Position numbers and translations under genes: made by a program. From positions 62,001-126,000 of the forward strand of contig KN880453.1 of NCBI GenBank assembly GCA_000934385.1: a stretch of DNA of 64,000 bases. Direction: 5' to 3'. The notes beneath the pieces are model-generated. The model ran no database searches, was not told the origin of the DNA, and saw nothing but the letters and a program-made list of their open reading frames with translations. Positions 35,144 through 45,894 of the stretch are shown piece after piece. Source of the stretch: Cylindrobasidium torrendii FP15055 ss-10 (lineage: Eukaryota; Basidiomycota; Agaricomycetes; Agaricales; Physalacriaceae). Positions within the stretch are counted from its first letter, which is position 1; each line of letters starts with the position of its first letter.

Positions 35144-35890
35144 TTATTCTTCTGTGCTATTTCTTGGATCTTGTCCCATGTATCATAATTTCCTGAGCTC
35201 TCTTGTTCGAGTTCGCCTCTTGTACTCTGCATCTACGTCGGGGTGTGGAACGGGTAGGCTTCGTTGTTTTTGAAAGAGGATGCTGTTGTGTCAATCCTTT
35301 CCACGCAATGTTGATGCACCCCGACGAATAAGACCCTGTCCTGGTCCAGCGCCGGCGGCCATGCGATTGTGTACATGAACAGGCAGCTGGCTTTTGAGGT
35401 CGTGTGCACACTATTCGACAAATCACGGGTGGAGGAAGGCGACAGAGGGAATGTGGTGTAGATGATGGCGTTTCGATTGAGCACTGGTGATACAATTGCC
35501 GTCGGACTCGGTGTATGAGGATAGACAGTGGCGCCTCTTCGACCTCCCACACCGATACTCCCTTCGATGATTGAAGAATGTTGAGGGAAACGTTGTGTTC
35601 CCACACCAACAAAATGTGAATACGACTGCTCGAAATTGTTTATAGATTCATATATCATACATAGCACATAACTGCTTTGTTACAACCTTTGCACAATGGC
35701 TTCAATTGTCAATTATAAACGTGCTTGTACATGTAGTTTGGCTCTTCGACCGGACATCCGCGCCCATCTGTCCCTTACCAATGCATCTCCGTCGCCGACT
35801 TACTGCGTCCTCGCTGTTTGTCATCACAGATCGCTTGGATGACTTATGTCTTCCAGTCTGCTTCCAGTGTCTCCACTCTGAACCACCACC
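35144..35890. other. intergenic region with a split minus-strand ORF
   Basis: About 750 bp. On the minus strand one frame runs from about 35661 to 35050 with a single in-frame TAG at 35233-35235; its end overlaps the THOC3 3' end antisense. There are no motifs. The rest should be the THOC3 3' UTR and F-box promoter. Confidence 0.35.
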
Positions 35891-37327
35891 ATGAGCCTCC
35901 TTTCCGACCTGCCGCCGGAGACATTGGAGGAGATTCTGCTGCATGCCGACCCACGGGATATCAGCCAATTGTCGAGGACATCATCCATATTTTACCGGTT
36001 CATTTACTGCAAGGAGGACCATCTCTGGCGATGGCTGTTTATGCAACAGGAGCTCGACGACCCGCGCGAATGTGTGAACCTCGACGGGACACGACGGGAA
36101 GATAGAGAGTGGGTCGACTGGAAGCTGGAGCTGCAGACGTTCATCCGGGCACGCACCATTCTGCAGAATCGTGCACGAAGAACGGCAAGCGACCTGCGAA
36201 TACTGTTTACCAAGCTTATCGAGCTTGTTGAATGTGTCCCTCCACGGCCTCTTCGGTCACGGAATATCGAATATGTGATCTCGGCCGTTCTCGCAGACAC
36301 CCAGCTACTCACGCTGAACAGCGACGGGCCCTGGGATGACCAAGAGGCGCGCCAGCTACAAGCCAAATTGCACACCTACATTGGCCCTGCCGTGCAAGAG
36401 CCGGACGGCCAAGAGGCGTCATTGGTGCGCGCTCGAGCGTTCGTCTACGACTTTCGCAACTACACTTGGGGCAATGGCTTTGGGCCGTTTCATGATACGG
36501 ATTCGGGCAAGGTGAACTGGGTGCACATGCGTGCGATTCAACAGGCCATGGCAGTCCACACGCATCCAGATGAAGAGGACGTCAAAGCAGAATCGGGATT
36601 GCCGCTCACGCAGGTTTATGTACCACCCGGGGAAGAGTGGGCATGCGACTGGGCAGGGCTCAACGGCGTTTGGCAATGCAAGTTCTGCTTCTGTGATCAT
36701 CTCAATCTTGCAGGTATATTTAATTCTACTTGCCTCTCCACGCATCTCACTGACTATTATCTCTCAGAGTACAATAGTTCGGTGGTATGCAATACATACC
36801 GGTGGTAGCCCTTCTTTCGGCTTATCTCTAAACAGGATGAGGAGCGAGATCCCGTATTTTTCGAAGACGCGTCGCATGGGGACGTCTGTCGCGCCATCGA
36901 CATCAATGTCCGTGTCTTGAGCGCATCACACGACCCTCGCCATCCGCGACACCCACGCCTTACATTTGGAGGACACTTGGGTATCTCCATGTCAGCCACC
37001 ACGGTGAGCGGATATGTCACCATGACCGATGAGGGCTATGTGAGATGGCACTTTGTACGTGCTTCCAACTACTATCAATCTCCTGGTTGACCTCAGTACA
37101 GCGCTCCGGCGAACCCATCAATCCAATATGGAGCTCAGAGGGTGTTCAACTTGGAGGCATAGGCTCAAGATACGGTGTTTTGGGATCTTGGACTACAAGC
37201 TTTCACGATCTTATGGATCCCGTCGGTTAGTCCTCCATTGTTTGGCCATGTCCTGGTCATTGAACTATGTTACACAGGTCCGTTTTGGATGAGGAAATTG
37301 ACTGAACCTTCACAATCTGAGTCGTAA
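35891..37327 (+). CDS. F-box protein
   Basis: About 405 residues over five exons. An F-box starts almost at the N-terminus: LLSDLPPETLEEILLHADPR, then LSRTSSIFYRFI. The middle is helical and charged. The C-terminal half contains TWGNGFGPF, WACDWAGLNGVWQCKFCFCD and a terminal YGVLGSWTTSFHDLMDPVGP. This last pattern, with conserved Trp and Gly, is shared by one basidiomycete F-box group in which it probably forms the substrate-binding domain. It likely acts in an SCF ubiquitin ligase. The final exon, after an intron in the GP codons, ends with TAA at 37325-37327. Confidence 0.83.
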
Positions 37328-37556
37328 CACATATATTTATTGACCACTCCTATGTACAATGGCTTGTTTGCTTTCACATTGGACTATTCCCCATGGGTTT
37401 TCCGTATTTAACGAGCTCTGTACGTCGCCCTTTTAGCAGTACATTACTCGCATGCTGGCAACAATCAAGGCAATCCCTCGGAAACATCCGAAGCTCCTGT
37501 CGTTCGAACCATCACTGCCGTTTGCGGTTACACCACTGGCGATCTAGTCTCCTACA

Positions 37557-38417
37557 ATGGCGACTCCTGCCAACCCATTTGCTACACTAATTTCCGAGGC
37601 CTCTGATGATCCAAGTCAGATACAAAAAGCCTACGAAATGCATCGTACCTCCCGACTGTCGCAGCAGTGTACCCTCTTCAGATCTCCCACATTCGAAGGG
37701 CTGGTCATTGACACCGTACTGCTTCGCTTGACACAAGACCCTTCTTTCGTGGACACCAGAAACTCACTCAATTTCCGAATCCGACCACCAGGCGACATAC
37801 AAGCCGTCGTCGCATCCTGCGTCACCGAATTGGAATCCGTCCTCCCAGGGCTCTGGTCCGTACCGCAAGACTGGCTTCACCTCACCGTGCTCGAACTCGC
37901 ACACTCACGCACGCTGCCAGAAATCGAGGCGCTCGTCCACACCTTAGGCGCAGCCACCATCCACTCTATCCTCGCATACCCCCAAGCACATCCCGTGCGC
38001 CTGGTCAAACCCATGCTCGGGTTCGACTCCAGCGCCATCGCACTTTCCTTCCTACCCGCAAACGACGCCGGGGATGCTTATGGGTACCACCATCTCCGCA
38101 GAGACATTTACGATATGGCTGTGTCCTCTGGCACCCAGATAGCTTCACGCTACGCTGTACCCTCAGCACATATCACCATCGGCCGGTTCATCCATCCAGA
38201 GGATCTCCAGCTACCCGATGGCCGTATCGACACCGCCAAAATCGACGCTTTCATCACCAAGGTGGACGAACTGAACGCATGGCTGAAGGACCAGTTCTGG
38301 CCGAGACAAGATGGCAGCATACCCACAGGCGGCGGATGGAATATTGGAATAGACTCTACACTTCAATGTGGTAAGGGCATCCTATGGTACGGACAAGGTA
38401 ATGCCTTCGAACCGTGA
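37557..38417 (+). CDS. 2H phosphoesterase (RNA ligase / cyclic phosphodiesterase-like)
   Basis: A single-exon ORF of 286 residues. It has two HxT-type motifs about 100 residues apart: DWLHLTVLELAHS and VPSAHITIGRF. This is the hallmark of the 2H phosphoesterase fold (LigT/CPDase/AKAP7 group), which hydrolyses or ligates 2',3'-cyclic phosphates or related bonds. The surrounding beta strands (SLNFRIRPPG, LVKPMLGFDSSAIALSF) fit that fold. There is no signal peptide or membrane segment. The physiological substrate is unknown; RNA ends or ADP-ribose derivatives are candidates. Confidence 0.78.
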   Translation: MATPANPFATLISEASDDPSQIQKAYEMHRTSRLSQQCTLFRSPTFEGLVIDTVLLRLTQDPSFVDTRNSLNFRIRPPGDIQAVVASCVTELESVLPGLWSVPQDWLHLTVLELAHSRTLPEIEALVHTLGAATIHSILAYPQAHPVRLVKPMLGFDSSAIALSFLPANDAGDAYGYHHLRRDIYDMAVSSGTQIASRYAVPSAHITIGRFIHPEDLQLPDGRIDTAKIDAFITKVDELNAWLKDQFWPRQDGSIPTGGGWNIGIDSTLQCGKGILWYGQGNAFEP

Positions 38418-38771
38418 AAGCGCGCACCTAAGTAAATCAATGCAAAACCACAATACTCGTCTATTGGCCTGCAACACGAACGGCATGGAAGTGTTCGTAT
38501 ATTAGTATGATATTCGATAGCATTTAAATAGCACGTTTGAAAAAGAAAATGGTGAGGTATGTTACACAAAGAGCGACGAGAGAGGGGTTGGAGAGAACGA
38601 ACATAGAGAAGCGTAAGATAACGACGTGTTACATGTTGCATGCAGGGAAACGAAGAGGGCATGTAAATGGGTCGCTAGTAAGATCAGTCCTCGTATATAT
38701 ATAAATACACCCGTACAACACAACAGATTTTGCACTCTTATTTTGGGAGGGAGTCGACCAGCGAGCGGTTA
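38418..38771. other. intergenic region between convergent genes
   Basis: About 354 bp between two stop codons, AT-rich, with ATATATAAAT near 38695. Only 3' UTR sequence is expected. Confidence 0.45.
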
Positions 38772-41610
38772 TTATGCTGCACCACTGGCCGCAAAGGCAT
38801 CAGAGCTCGTAGCCTGAGCTTCTTGCATCTCGGATTCAATGACCTTCTTGAGCTCACGAACTAGCCGCTGCACAAAGTGTTAGCAAATCTCCACAAGCGA
38901 CAGCATAAAGGTCACACACCTGCGCATCATGGTCTAACCATTCTGAGCTGTACATGCCCTTATTCTCTATATCCTGCCCGAGTCGAATGCCGTATTCGAT
39001 GAGCTGGCGCATGTAATGTGGGCTGATGATGGTCTCGTCCTCTGATAAGGCTGGACGAGGTGGTGGAGCTTTTGCACAGTCAATCCCCGAATGACCTGTA
39101 CGGGCGACATTGGACTCACTGTCCGCCATCTCCACCCAGTCCTGTTCCAAAAGCTCAGGGATAGTCATCCTCTCCTTCGGGTTGCGAGTCAAGCAGCTCT
39201 TCATCGTCTTAAGGACGTCTTGACGCAGAGCGATTCTCGGCTTGGGCGGGGCCGGTGGCGAGTGGTCGGGGTAAAGTTGTTTGGGAGGTGGACGAGATAC
39301 ATAGGCAGGGAAGTCAATTGCGTAGCTTTCATCCGGGATAGCTTTCATCTTTTGGTAGACATGGAGCGCTTGGAAAGGAGGATGGCCGTACACCATCTGG
39401 TAGAGAATACATCCCAGAGACCAGACGTCGCTTGGGCGGCCAACTTTGATTCGCTTCATGCCTTCCTGGATTTCGATAGCCTCTGGGGACATGTAGTTCA
39501 CAGTGCCAATCTGTGGACGAAGGTTAGACCCAGACGATAATCAAATAGTGTACTAACCTGGTGATCACGCTGTATATTTGTTGTGTCATTGGCGATTGCA
39601 TTGGCAATGCCAAAGTCAATGAGCTTAAGTTGGCCCTTGACGAGCACAAAGTTGGCGGGTTTGAGATCTGAATGTACAATTTTCTCGTCGTGCAGGATTT
39701 GCACAGCTTGAAGCATCTGTAGGGAGATTGAGCCCAAGGCGTGAATAGAATAACGAGGATGTTACCTGTTGCCAATAATATGCGACCCAGACCATATCAA
39801 ACCCTTGTTGTTGACGTTCGCCGAGCAGCTTGGCCAAGTCGATCTCGCCGAGCTCGAGAACAAGGCAAAGGGCGCCTTTGGTACCTCCACTGCCCTGCTT
39901 CAACTCGCTATCTATAAGGGTGATGATTCGAGGATGGCCTTCCAAGCGCTTGAGTAGGGAGATCTCGTTGAGGAAACCCTGCATAGTATCCTGATCGGTT
40001 TTGTCGAGAGCAACACGTTTGATGGCGTAAATCTCATTGTTGCTTGACATGGCGCGGTACACGCGTGACGAGCCTCCCTTGCCTATCATGCCAAGGCGGG
40101 CGTAGACCTTCTTGTTGACCTGGTAGTCTCTTTAGTAGATGCAAAACGAAGCTATCGTGGGACGTACAACAATATTGGTTTTGGAACCAGGTAGAGGAAT
40201 GGGGGCGGGACGTTGTGTAGGTTGTTGTATGTTGGCATGTTGTTGCTGCTGTTGAAGGCGATGGTTCTCGAGCTCGAGAGCCCGTGCTTTCTCGCGGAGG
40301 AGATTTCGCTCGCTCTCCATGTCCCTGTCGCCTACAGGTCTGGAAGCAGCTTGCTGGAGACCGTCGGTGGCTGTTGGCAGCTGAGTTGCAGTAGGGCTGC
40401 GGCGGTGATTGCCAGTGGTGGCCGTGGGTGAAGGCGCGATGCCTGACCTAAGTGTGTCTGAATCGCGGCGTTTGTGAGAATACATCATCCGTTGTTGAGC
40501 CGTGTGTGGAGGACTGTTGTCGGGAGAAGGAGTCCTGCGCGTGTGGGGCGTGTATGCGTGGTGGTCCGCGTGCGGAGCTGTATATGGGCGCATGGGAGGG
40601 CCGCTTGGTGGATTACTTTCCGCCGAGGACCGGCGCTCGTCGAACTGGACTGCACGACGAGCAGGGGGAGCGTCCCGGATACCAAGACTCGTCCCAGGTC
40701 GGGAACGTGGGGCAGTCGGCGCCGGCTGTGAATACCGGGGACCTTCGATAGCAAGAGCGTCACTTAAACTTGCAGAGCGGCGAGGGCGAGAGGCGGCTTG
40801 ATGTCCAGCACCATCGTCGTCGTAAATTTCAAAATCCGGGTCGCCATTGGAACTATCCTCCTGTGTTCGATCAACGTTCGGTTTACTGGCAGATCTGCCT
40901 AGTAGGCGAGGTGTTGCGCGCGCGAGGGGTGCACCATCACTGAATTGGCGCTTTCGTCCTGTCACTGCGGCGTCGCGGGAGGTAATCGCATTGCGTAGAG
41001 AGCTGGATGGAATGATGCGCCCAGGCGCATTGCTGGTTGATTGCCGGGTGCCGCGCTCGTCCAGCGCATGCCCATCGACGTCAACGTTGCCGTCTATGTT
41101 TTCTTTCTCCCCAAGGTAGTCCTTATCCAGTCCATTCGATGCGGCGGGGAGGCTGCGGAGTTCCTCGGTATGGCGTTTGCGAGCTGGAAGACTTTCAAGC
41201 GGCTCTGGTTGCCCACGAGAAGGCAGTGACGTCGCAGGGCGCTGTGGAAACAGATAGCCCGCTGGGCCTGACGCAGTACGCTGAAATGCATTCCGTCCGG
41301 TGGCAGCTCCAGTTTCGCGGTCTTGTTGAACGCTCTCGGAGCGGGCAAGCGCTGAGCGGGCGAGCGGCGACTCCAGCATATTGTATTCCACTGGTGCCAT
41401 TTTGTCCAATGAAGGCGACGGCATCGAATTGTAATCTGGTGTCGGTGGAGAAGAAGTGCGAGTTTGTCTCAGAGCCTTGCGAACGAGATTGCCATCGTCG
41501 TCCGGAACATAGTCGAATGAAAGATCTGCAATGTAAGAGTCGTTAGAAAGGATAGAGTCCGCTGGAGATGACGGAGGCGGGCGTTCGAGGCTGCCTTGAC
41601 GAGAGCTCAT
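38772..41610 (-). CDS. MPS1: dual-specificity spindle checkpoint kinase Mps1 (TTK)
   Basis: Roughly 860 residues. The first ~500 are Ser/Pro-rich and disordered. The kinase domain starts at [20 protein letters not shown] (Gly-rich loop), with AIKRV (ATP Lys) and [10 protein letters not shown] (hinge). The catalytic loop reads [14 protein letters not shown] and the DFG loop [10 protein letters not shown]. The activation segment ends in [14 protein letters not shown] in place of HRD, and [10 protein letters not shown], are specific to the TTK/Mps1 family. Mps1 phosphorylates kinetochore proteins to recruit the spindle checkpoint and acts in spindle pole duplication in fungi. The start is the first ATG of the frame ([11 protein letters not shown]). 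The last exon ends FAASGAA and TAA. Confidence 0.94.
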
Positions 41611-42241
41611 CGCGGCGTTGGTGGTAGTCGTAACGGAAACAAAACCAACCAAAGTCAAGCCTCGTGTCGTGAACACGATCACGTGGGGACTGTGATGACA
41701 AAGAATTGTACTCTCTCTTGTTCTCGTCCATTGTTACAAGTCTATAATGCGCAGGCGCAGATTCGTTATCAAGAATTTCCAGGATGGAGCTACCGCTATA
41801 TCTTGCTAAATATCATTCTGGCACCCAGGGTAGACAGCCAGGGACTCGGTTCACTTGAGTAGCTAGCACTGTCGTCTACCAAAAATGTAATTCCTACGAT
41901 TCGGGCCAGAACTTTTTGAGGGCACCGATAGCTATGTACAGTTATTCAACCGACATCTCGCAACACCCGTAAAATCACGGCGACAACTGCATGCTGGGTA
42001 GATCATATCGCAGTGTCGATGTACTTTTGGATGGCTGGGGGCGATGGTGAGGGTAGAGGATGATGGCATACTTGAGGATGGTTGTGGAAGGATGGACAGT
42101 GCATGGGTGGCAGGCATTGACATATATAGCGATGTGCTCCCTCGAAAAAAATGGTCGTACAACAGTAGCATCACACTTGGATGGCATGGCGGCATAGCAT
42201 ATACGAGAAAGAGAGGCCATAAAAACAAAGACGCAGAGCAT
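41611..42241. other. MPS1 promoter and RPS19 3' flank
   Basis: About 630 bp. No coding region is supported; the long minus-strand frame at 41932-42351 is the RPS19 Glu tract read out of frame plus random sequence. Confidence 0.5.
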
Positions 42242-42266
42242 TTACTCCTCATCTTCGGCCTCCTCG

Positions 42267-42300
<34 letters not shown>

Positions 42301-42832
42301 TCTCGGCCTCAACAACAGCAGTGGCGATGCGGTCCAAGTCACGAACACCATCCTGGCTTATCCTGCGGCCGCCGTTCTCGGTTTGCTCAAGGACACCAAT
42401 CTTCTCCAGGGACTGGCAAACCTTGCGCTGGACGGAGGCAGACGACTCGTGGTGGTGGGAGGGGCGGTTGCCGCGGCGGTTCTTTCCACCGTGCAGTTTT
42501 GTGAGGGCACCAATGCCAACATCCTTGCGGAGGTAGATGTGCCGTGCGACAGCGGCTGTGGTGGATGGAACGAATGAGATCTCTCTTGATAGATGCGACT
42601 AGCTCTACGCACCAGCACGGATGTAGTACCAGTCGGGATCATAGGGAGCAAGCTCCTTGTAAGAGCCAGTCTTGACGATGTCCACCCATGTTGGCACCTC
42701 AAGCTTTCCGGAGCGTTTTAAGTGGGAAGAGTAGGCGGCGATGAAAGCCTCAGCACTGTACAATTGTATGTTCAGAAATACGCTAAAAACCACACGTATA
42801 ACCACGCACCTGATATCTCTTACTCCCGGCAT
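42242..42832 (-). CDS. RPS19: 40S ribosomal protein S19 (eS19) with acidic C-terminal tail
   Basis: Three exons give about 167 residues. Family landmarks are [80 protein letters not shown] and QKVCQSLE-like [20 protein letters not shown] ending [17 protein letters not shown]. The protein is needed for pre-40S maturation and binds 18S rRNA. Most S19 proteins end shortly after this point at about 145 residues. Here a tail of about 25 residues, almost all Glu with a few Ala and Asp, is encoded by GAG/GAA repeats before TAA at 42242-42244. The start ATG is in the usual short first exon. Confidence 0.95.
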
Positions 42833-43398
42833 GATGGCGTGATGATCTTGAGGGTGATGTGCGGGGCGGCGGCGACGGCGACGGGGCTTATTTTGTGTGT
42901 TGGCCCTGCCAAATCGACTTTCCAAATTCGGCAAAACTGTACAGTCTCACGTGACATATGCGCCACATTGACACTCAACTGCTCCTCAAATAATAGAGTG
43001 ATATTCCGGATTCCAAATACTCGTTAGCATTATGCACTTCCAGAGTGCCCCGTCCTTGATGATTTCTTATATTTTTCCTAAGGAAAACGAGCGTCAAATC
43101 ACGTCCGATTACGATAATTTGCCTGTGTCTTGATGTTGTAACTTGCAGGTATTCGTTGTGATTATAGGAGGGCCCGTTACCCACCGGACGGGCTGCATAG
43201 TTGCCAATGATCCAAACAGCCAGTTTGCTCTGACTTTGCTCAACGCGCAGGTGCTTTTGCATTTCCCACGTGTTTGATCCGGCTCTGAGCATTTGGCCTG
43301 TGATATTTACCCCGCACTACCCTGCCCGCCGACAAACCGCTCTTGCCGTTCCCTCTCATCTGCCCGTACTCCGTTCAGTCAACCTTGTCTACACAAGT
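42833..43398. other. divergent promoter region (RPS19 / nitronate monooxygenase)
   Basis: About 565 bp between two start codons. No TATA box stands out and no further gene is seen. Confidence 0.45.
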
Positions 43399-44881
43399 AT
43401 GCCTATCTCGACGCCTGTGACCGAAATTCTTGGAATCCGCATGTGCGTTGCCAACCTCACGGACGCTTGAGTGCACACTAAATGTCCATTCTAGTCCTGT
43501 TGTACAGGGCGGTATGCAATGGTATGAGTTGGGATTCCTGTACTGTCTTAGGTCCTGAGTGTTTCTCGAAGGGTTGGACTCCCTGTTTTGGTCGCCGCAG
43601 TGTCTGAGGCCGGAGGGTTGGGTATGTCTGGTCCTTTAAACGCACCGTATGGTTCCTCATCAGCTTCATAACATTAGGTGTTCTCACCGCCCTCACACAA
43701 CCAAACCCCGACGCCCTTCGCGCTGCTATCCGCGAGACGCGCAAACTTACATCCAAGCCATTTGGTGTTAACATCACTTTGCTACCCAGCATTAACCCGC
43801 CGGATTACGAGGGATACGCCCGCGCTGCCGTCGAAGAGGGTGTGCGTGTGTTCGAGACTGCGGGAAATAATCGTGAGATAACAGCTGAATCCATGTATAC
43901 ATGATGACCCAACAAGAACAGCTGGACCTTTGATCAAGTACTTCAAGTCGCAGAACTGCGTCGTCATCCACAAATGCACGACTGTCCGCCACGCCAAAGT
44001 TCGCCGTCATACACATTTGCTTGAACCCTTCTCTCAATTCCGTTGCAGAGTGCACAGAAACTAGGAGTGGACATTCTCAGTATTGATGGGTTCGAATGTA
44101 TGTGCTTTCGAGTCGTTGATGCATTCATCTGAGCGAGGTCAGGTGCTGGCCATCCTGGAGAAGAAGACATCGGAGGACTCGTCTTGGTTTGTGATCAGGA
44201 TGCATCCATCGACCTGCAATTCTGATCTTGTTCATGCTAGCTTGCGCGCGCAGCAGAGGAGCTCAAGATTCCCTACATTGCTTCTGGTGGTGTTGCCGAT
44301 GGACGTGGGCTCGCCGCTGTCCTAGCTCTTGGTGCTTCTGTACGTCTCCAGGACCCATTCACTCCTCCCCGGCATGCTGACCCTTCTCATAGGGCGCAAA
44401 CATGGGTACACGGTTTATGTGCACCGTCGAAAGGTGTGTGCAGCGGCATCCAACTTCCGACTGACTTCTAGTTTCCCGAATCCTTACTGATTGCTTCCGT
44501 TTTGTTGCTAGCCCTATCCACCAGAACATCAAGGAGAAGATCGTCTCCGCCAAAGAAACCGACACGGTCCATATCTTCCGTTCCCTGCGCAATACCGCCC
44601 GGGTATTCAAGAACAAGGTAGCGACAGAGGTGGTGGCGATTGAGAAGCGGCCGGGCGGGGCTAAGTTCGAGGATATCCGAGAACTTGTATCGGGACAACG
44701 GGGTAAGGTGGTCTATGAGAGTGGAGATCCAGACTATGGTGTCTGGAGCGCTGGTGTGACCGTCGGCCTTATCCATGACATCCCGACATGCAAGGTGCTC
44801 CTAGATAGGATGGAGCGCGAAGTGGAGAACACCGTCGCTGGTCTAGGGAAGGTCGTGGTTCATACAAAGTCGAAATTATAG
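43399..44881 (+). CDS. nitronate monooxygenase (2-nitropropane dioxygenase family)
   Basis: About 355 residues over about eight exons. The start is the ATG of MPISTPVTEILGIRIPVVQGG. The TIM-barrel FMN enzyme motifs follow: VGLPVLVAAVSEAGGLGVLT, FGVNITLLPS, VEEGVRVFETAGNN, CTTVRHA, IDGFECAGHPGEED (active-site His region), IPYIASGGVADGRGL (FMN phosphate loop) and GANMGTRFMCT. These enzymes oxidise nitronates such as propionate-3-nitronate to carbonyls and nitrite. Many mushrooms have several copies. There is no targeting signal. The last exon ends VVVHTKSKL and TAG at 44879-44881. Confidence 0.9.
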
Positions 44882-45075
44882 GTCAGGCCTGGACCGTGTG
44901 TAGAAGACCTTACATAGTGAGTACAAGTATCGTGACCGAGGAATCTAGTGTCCGAAAATTCAACTATTCATACAACCAAACAACAACCAGATAAGCGGTA
45001 TCCCATGAAGCCATATATACATACCAAGTAGAACCCAACACCCAAAAAGGAAAAAGAATCAAGACGGATAGCGTA

Positions 45076-45894
45076 TCATGGGAGTCCCTGCGAGCCCTCG
45101 GTGTGCGCGCCTGGCAATCCGTTGGATTTCTGTCCAATTTTGGGGACGCTTGCGTGCTGCGCAGGTGCATCCTCGGTGTCGTGGACCCTGCCCTTGCGTT
45201 CGGCTGCCTTCAGGTCCATACGCTTGAGTGTGTGTTCAATCAGTCGAATGTGACGGTCGATCTCGTCGTGGCCTTTGAAAAACGCAAGCTCGGATATGCA
45301 GAGATCCCTAGTGAAGGTCGCATTCAGTGCTAGCCTTGTAGCATCACTGGACGAACTCACTCGACCTTGCCGTCCTCGTCAATGACAAAGCTGGCCCTCT
45401 TGGTAAACCATTTGTCGACCATGCTACCCACACCAAAGCCGCGCGCCACGGCAGCATCAGGATCACTGATGAGAGGATACTGTCGAACAAAAATAAGGCG
45501 AAAGCAACGACAAGGATATGTAAAGAAGCGCACCCTGAGTCCCCGTGCGCGTGCTTGGTGCGCCAAAAGTTCCACCTTGGCCGTACACACCCCAACGACT
45601 TGTAGCCTGCTTTCGTCCGCCTGGTTCTGCGAGCCGCGGAGTTCTGCGGCGTGCGTGTTACTCCATCAAGGGTGCGAGGAACATGGCGCGAGGAATGCGA
45701 GACGTACTGCTATCGTAGAGCTGCATCATGCGCGCGACTTGGTACGTCGTGATAGTAGCGCCGGGCCCGACAAAGAAGAAAATGACAAGGCGCGCGCCGA
45801 GTGTGCCAGGGACGAATTTGAACGGGCGGCCTTCGTGGTCGATGAGCTCGAACGAGGGTGCAATGCGGCCCCGTAGTTCCTCTGCGTTGACCAT
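45076..45894 (-). CDS. peroxiredoxin-like (AhpC/TSA fold) protein lacking the peroxidatic Cys
   Basis: About 215 residues over four exons. The fold is that of peroxiredoxin Q/BCP: IAPSFELIDHEGRPFKF, LGARLVIFFFVGPG, LQVVGVCTAKVELLAHQA, YPLISDPDAAVARGFGVG, then RASFVIDEDGKVE. In active relatives the turn after the second strand contains TPxCT. Here it reads PGATITTYQVARMM, with Thr where Cys should be, so ordinary peroxidase activity is not expected. The C-terminus carries an added polar tail. The splice at 45670-45720 was chosen because only the acceptor before AACTCC keeps frame into LRGSQNQADE. A TATATAAG lies about 95 bp upstream (45985-45992). Confidence 0.78.

Noticed and set aside
41932..42351. 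Arg-rich minus-strand ORF ([12 protein letters not shown])
   Set aside because: It is the RPS19 GAG/GAA tract read in another frame.
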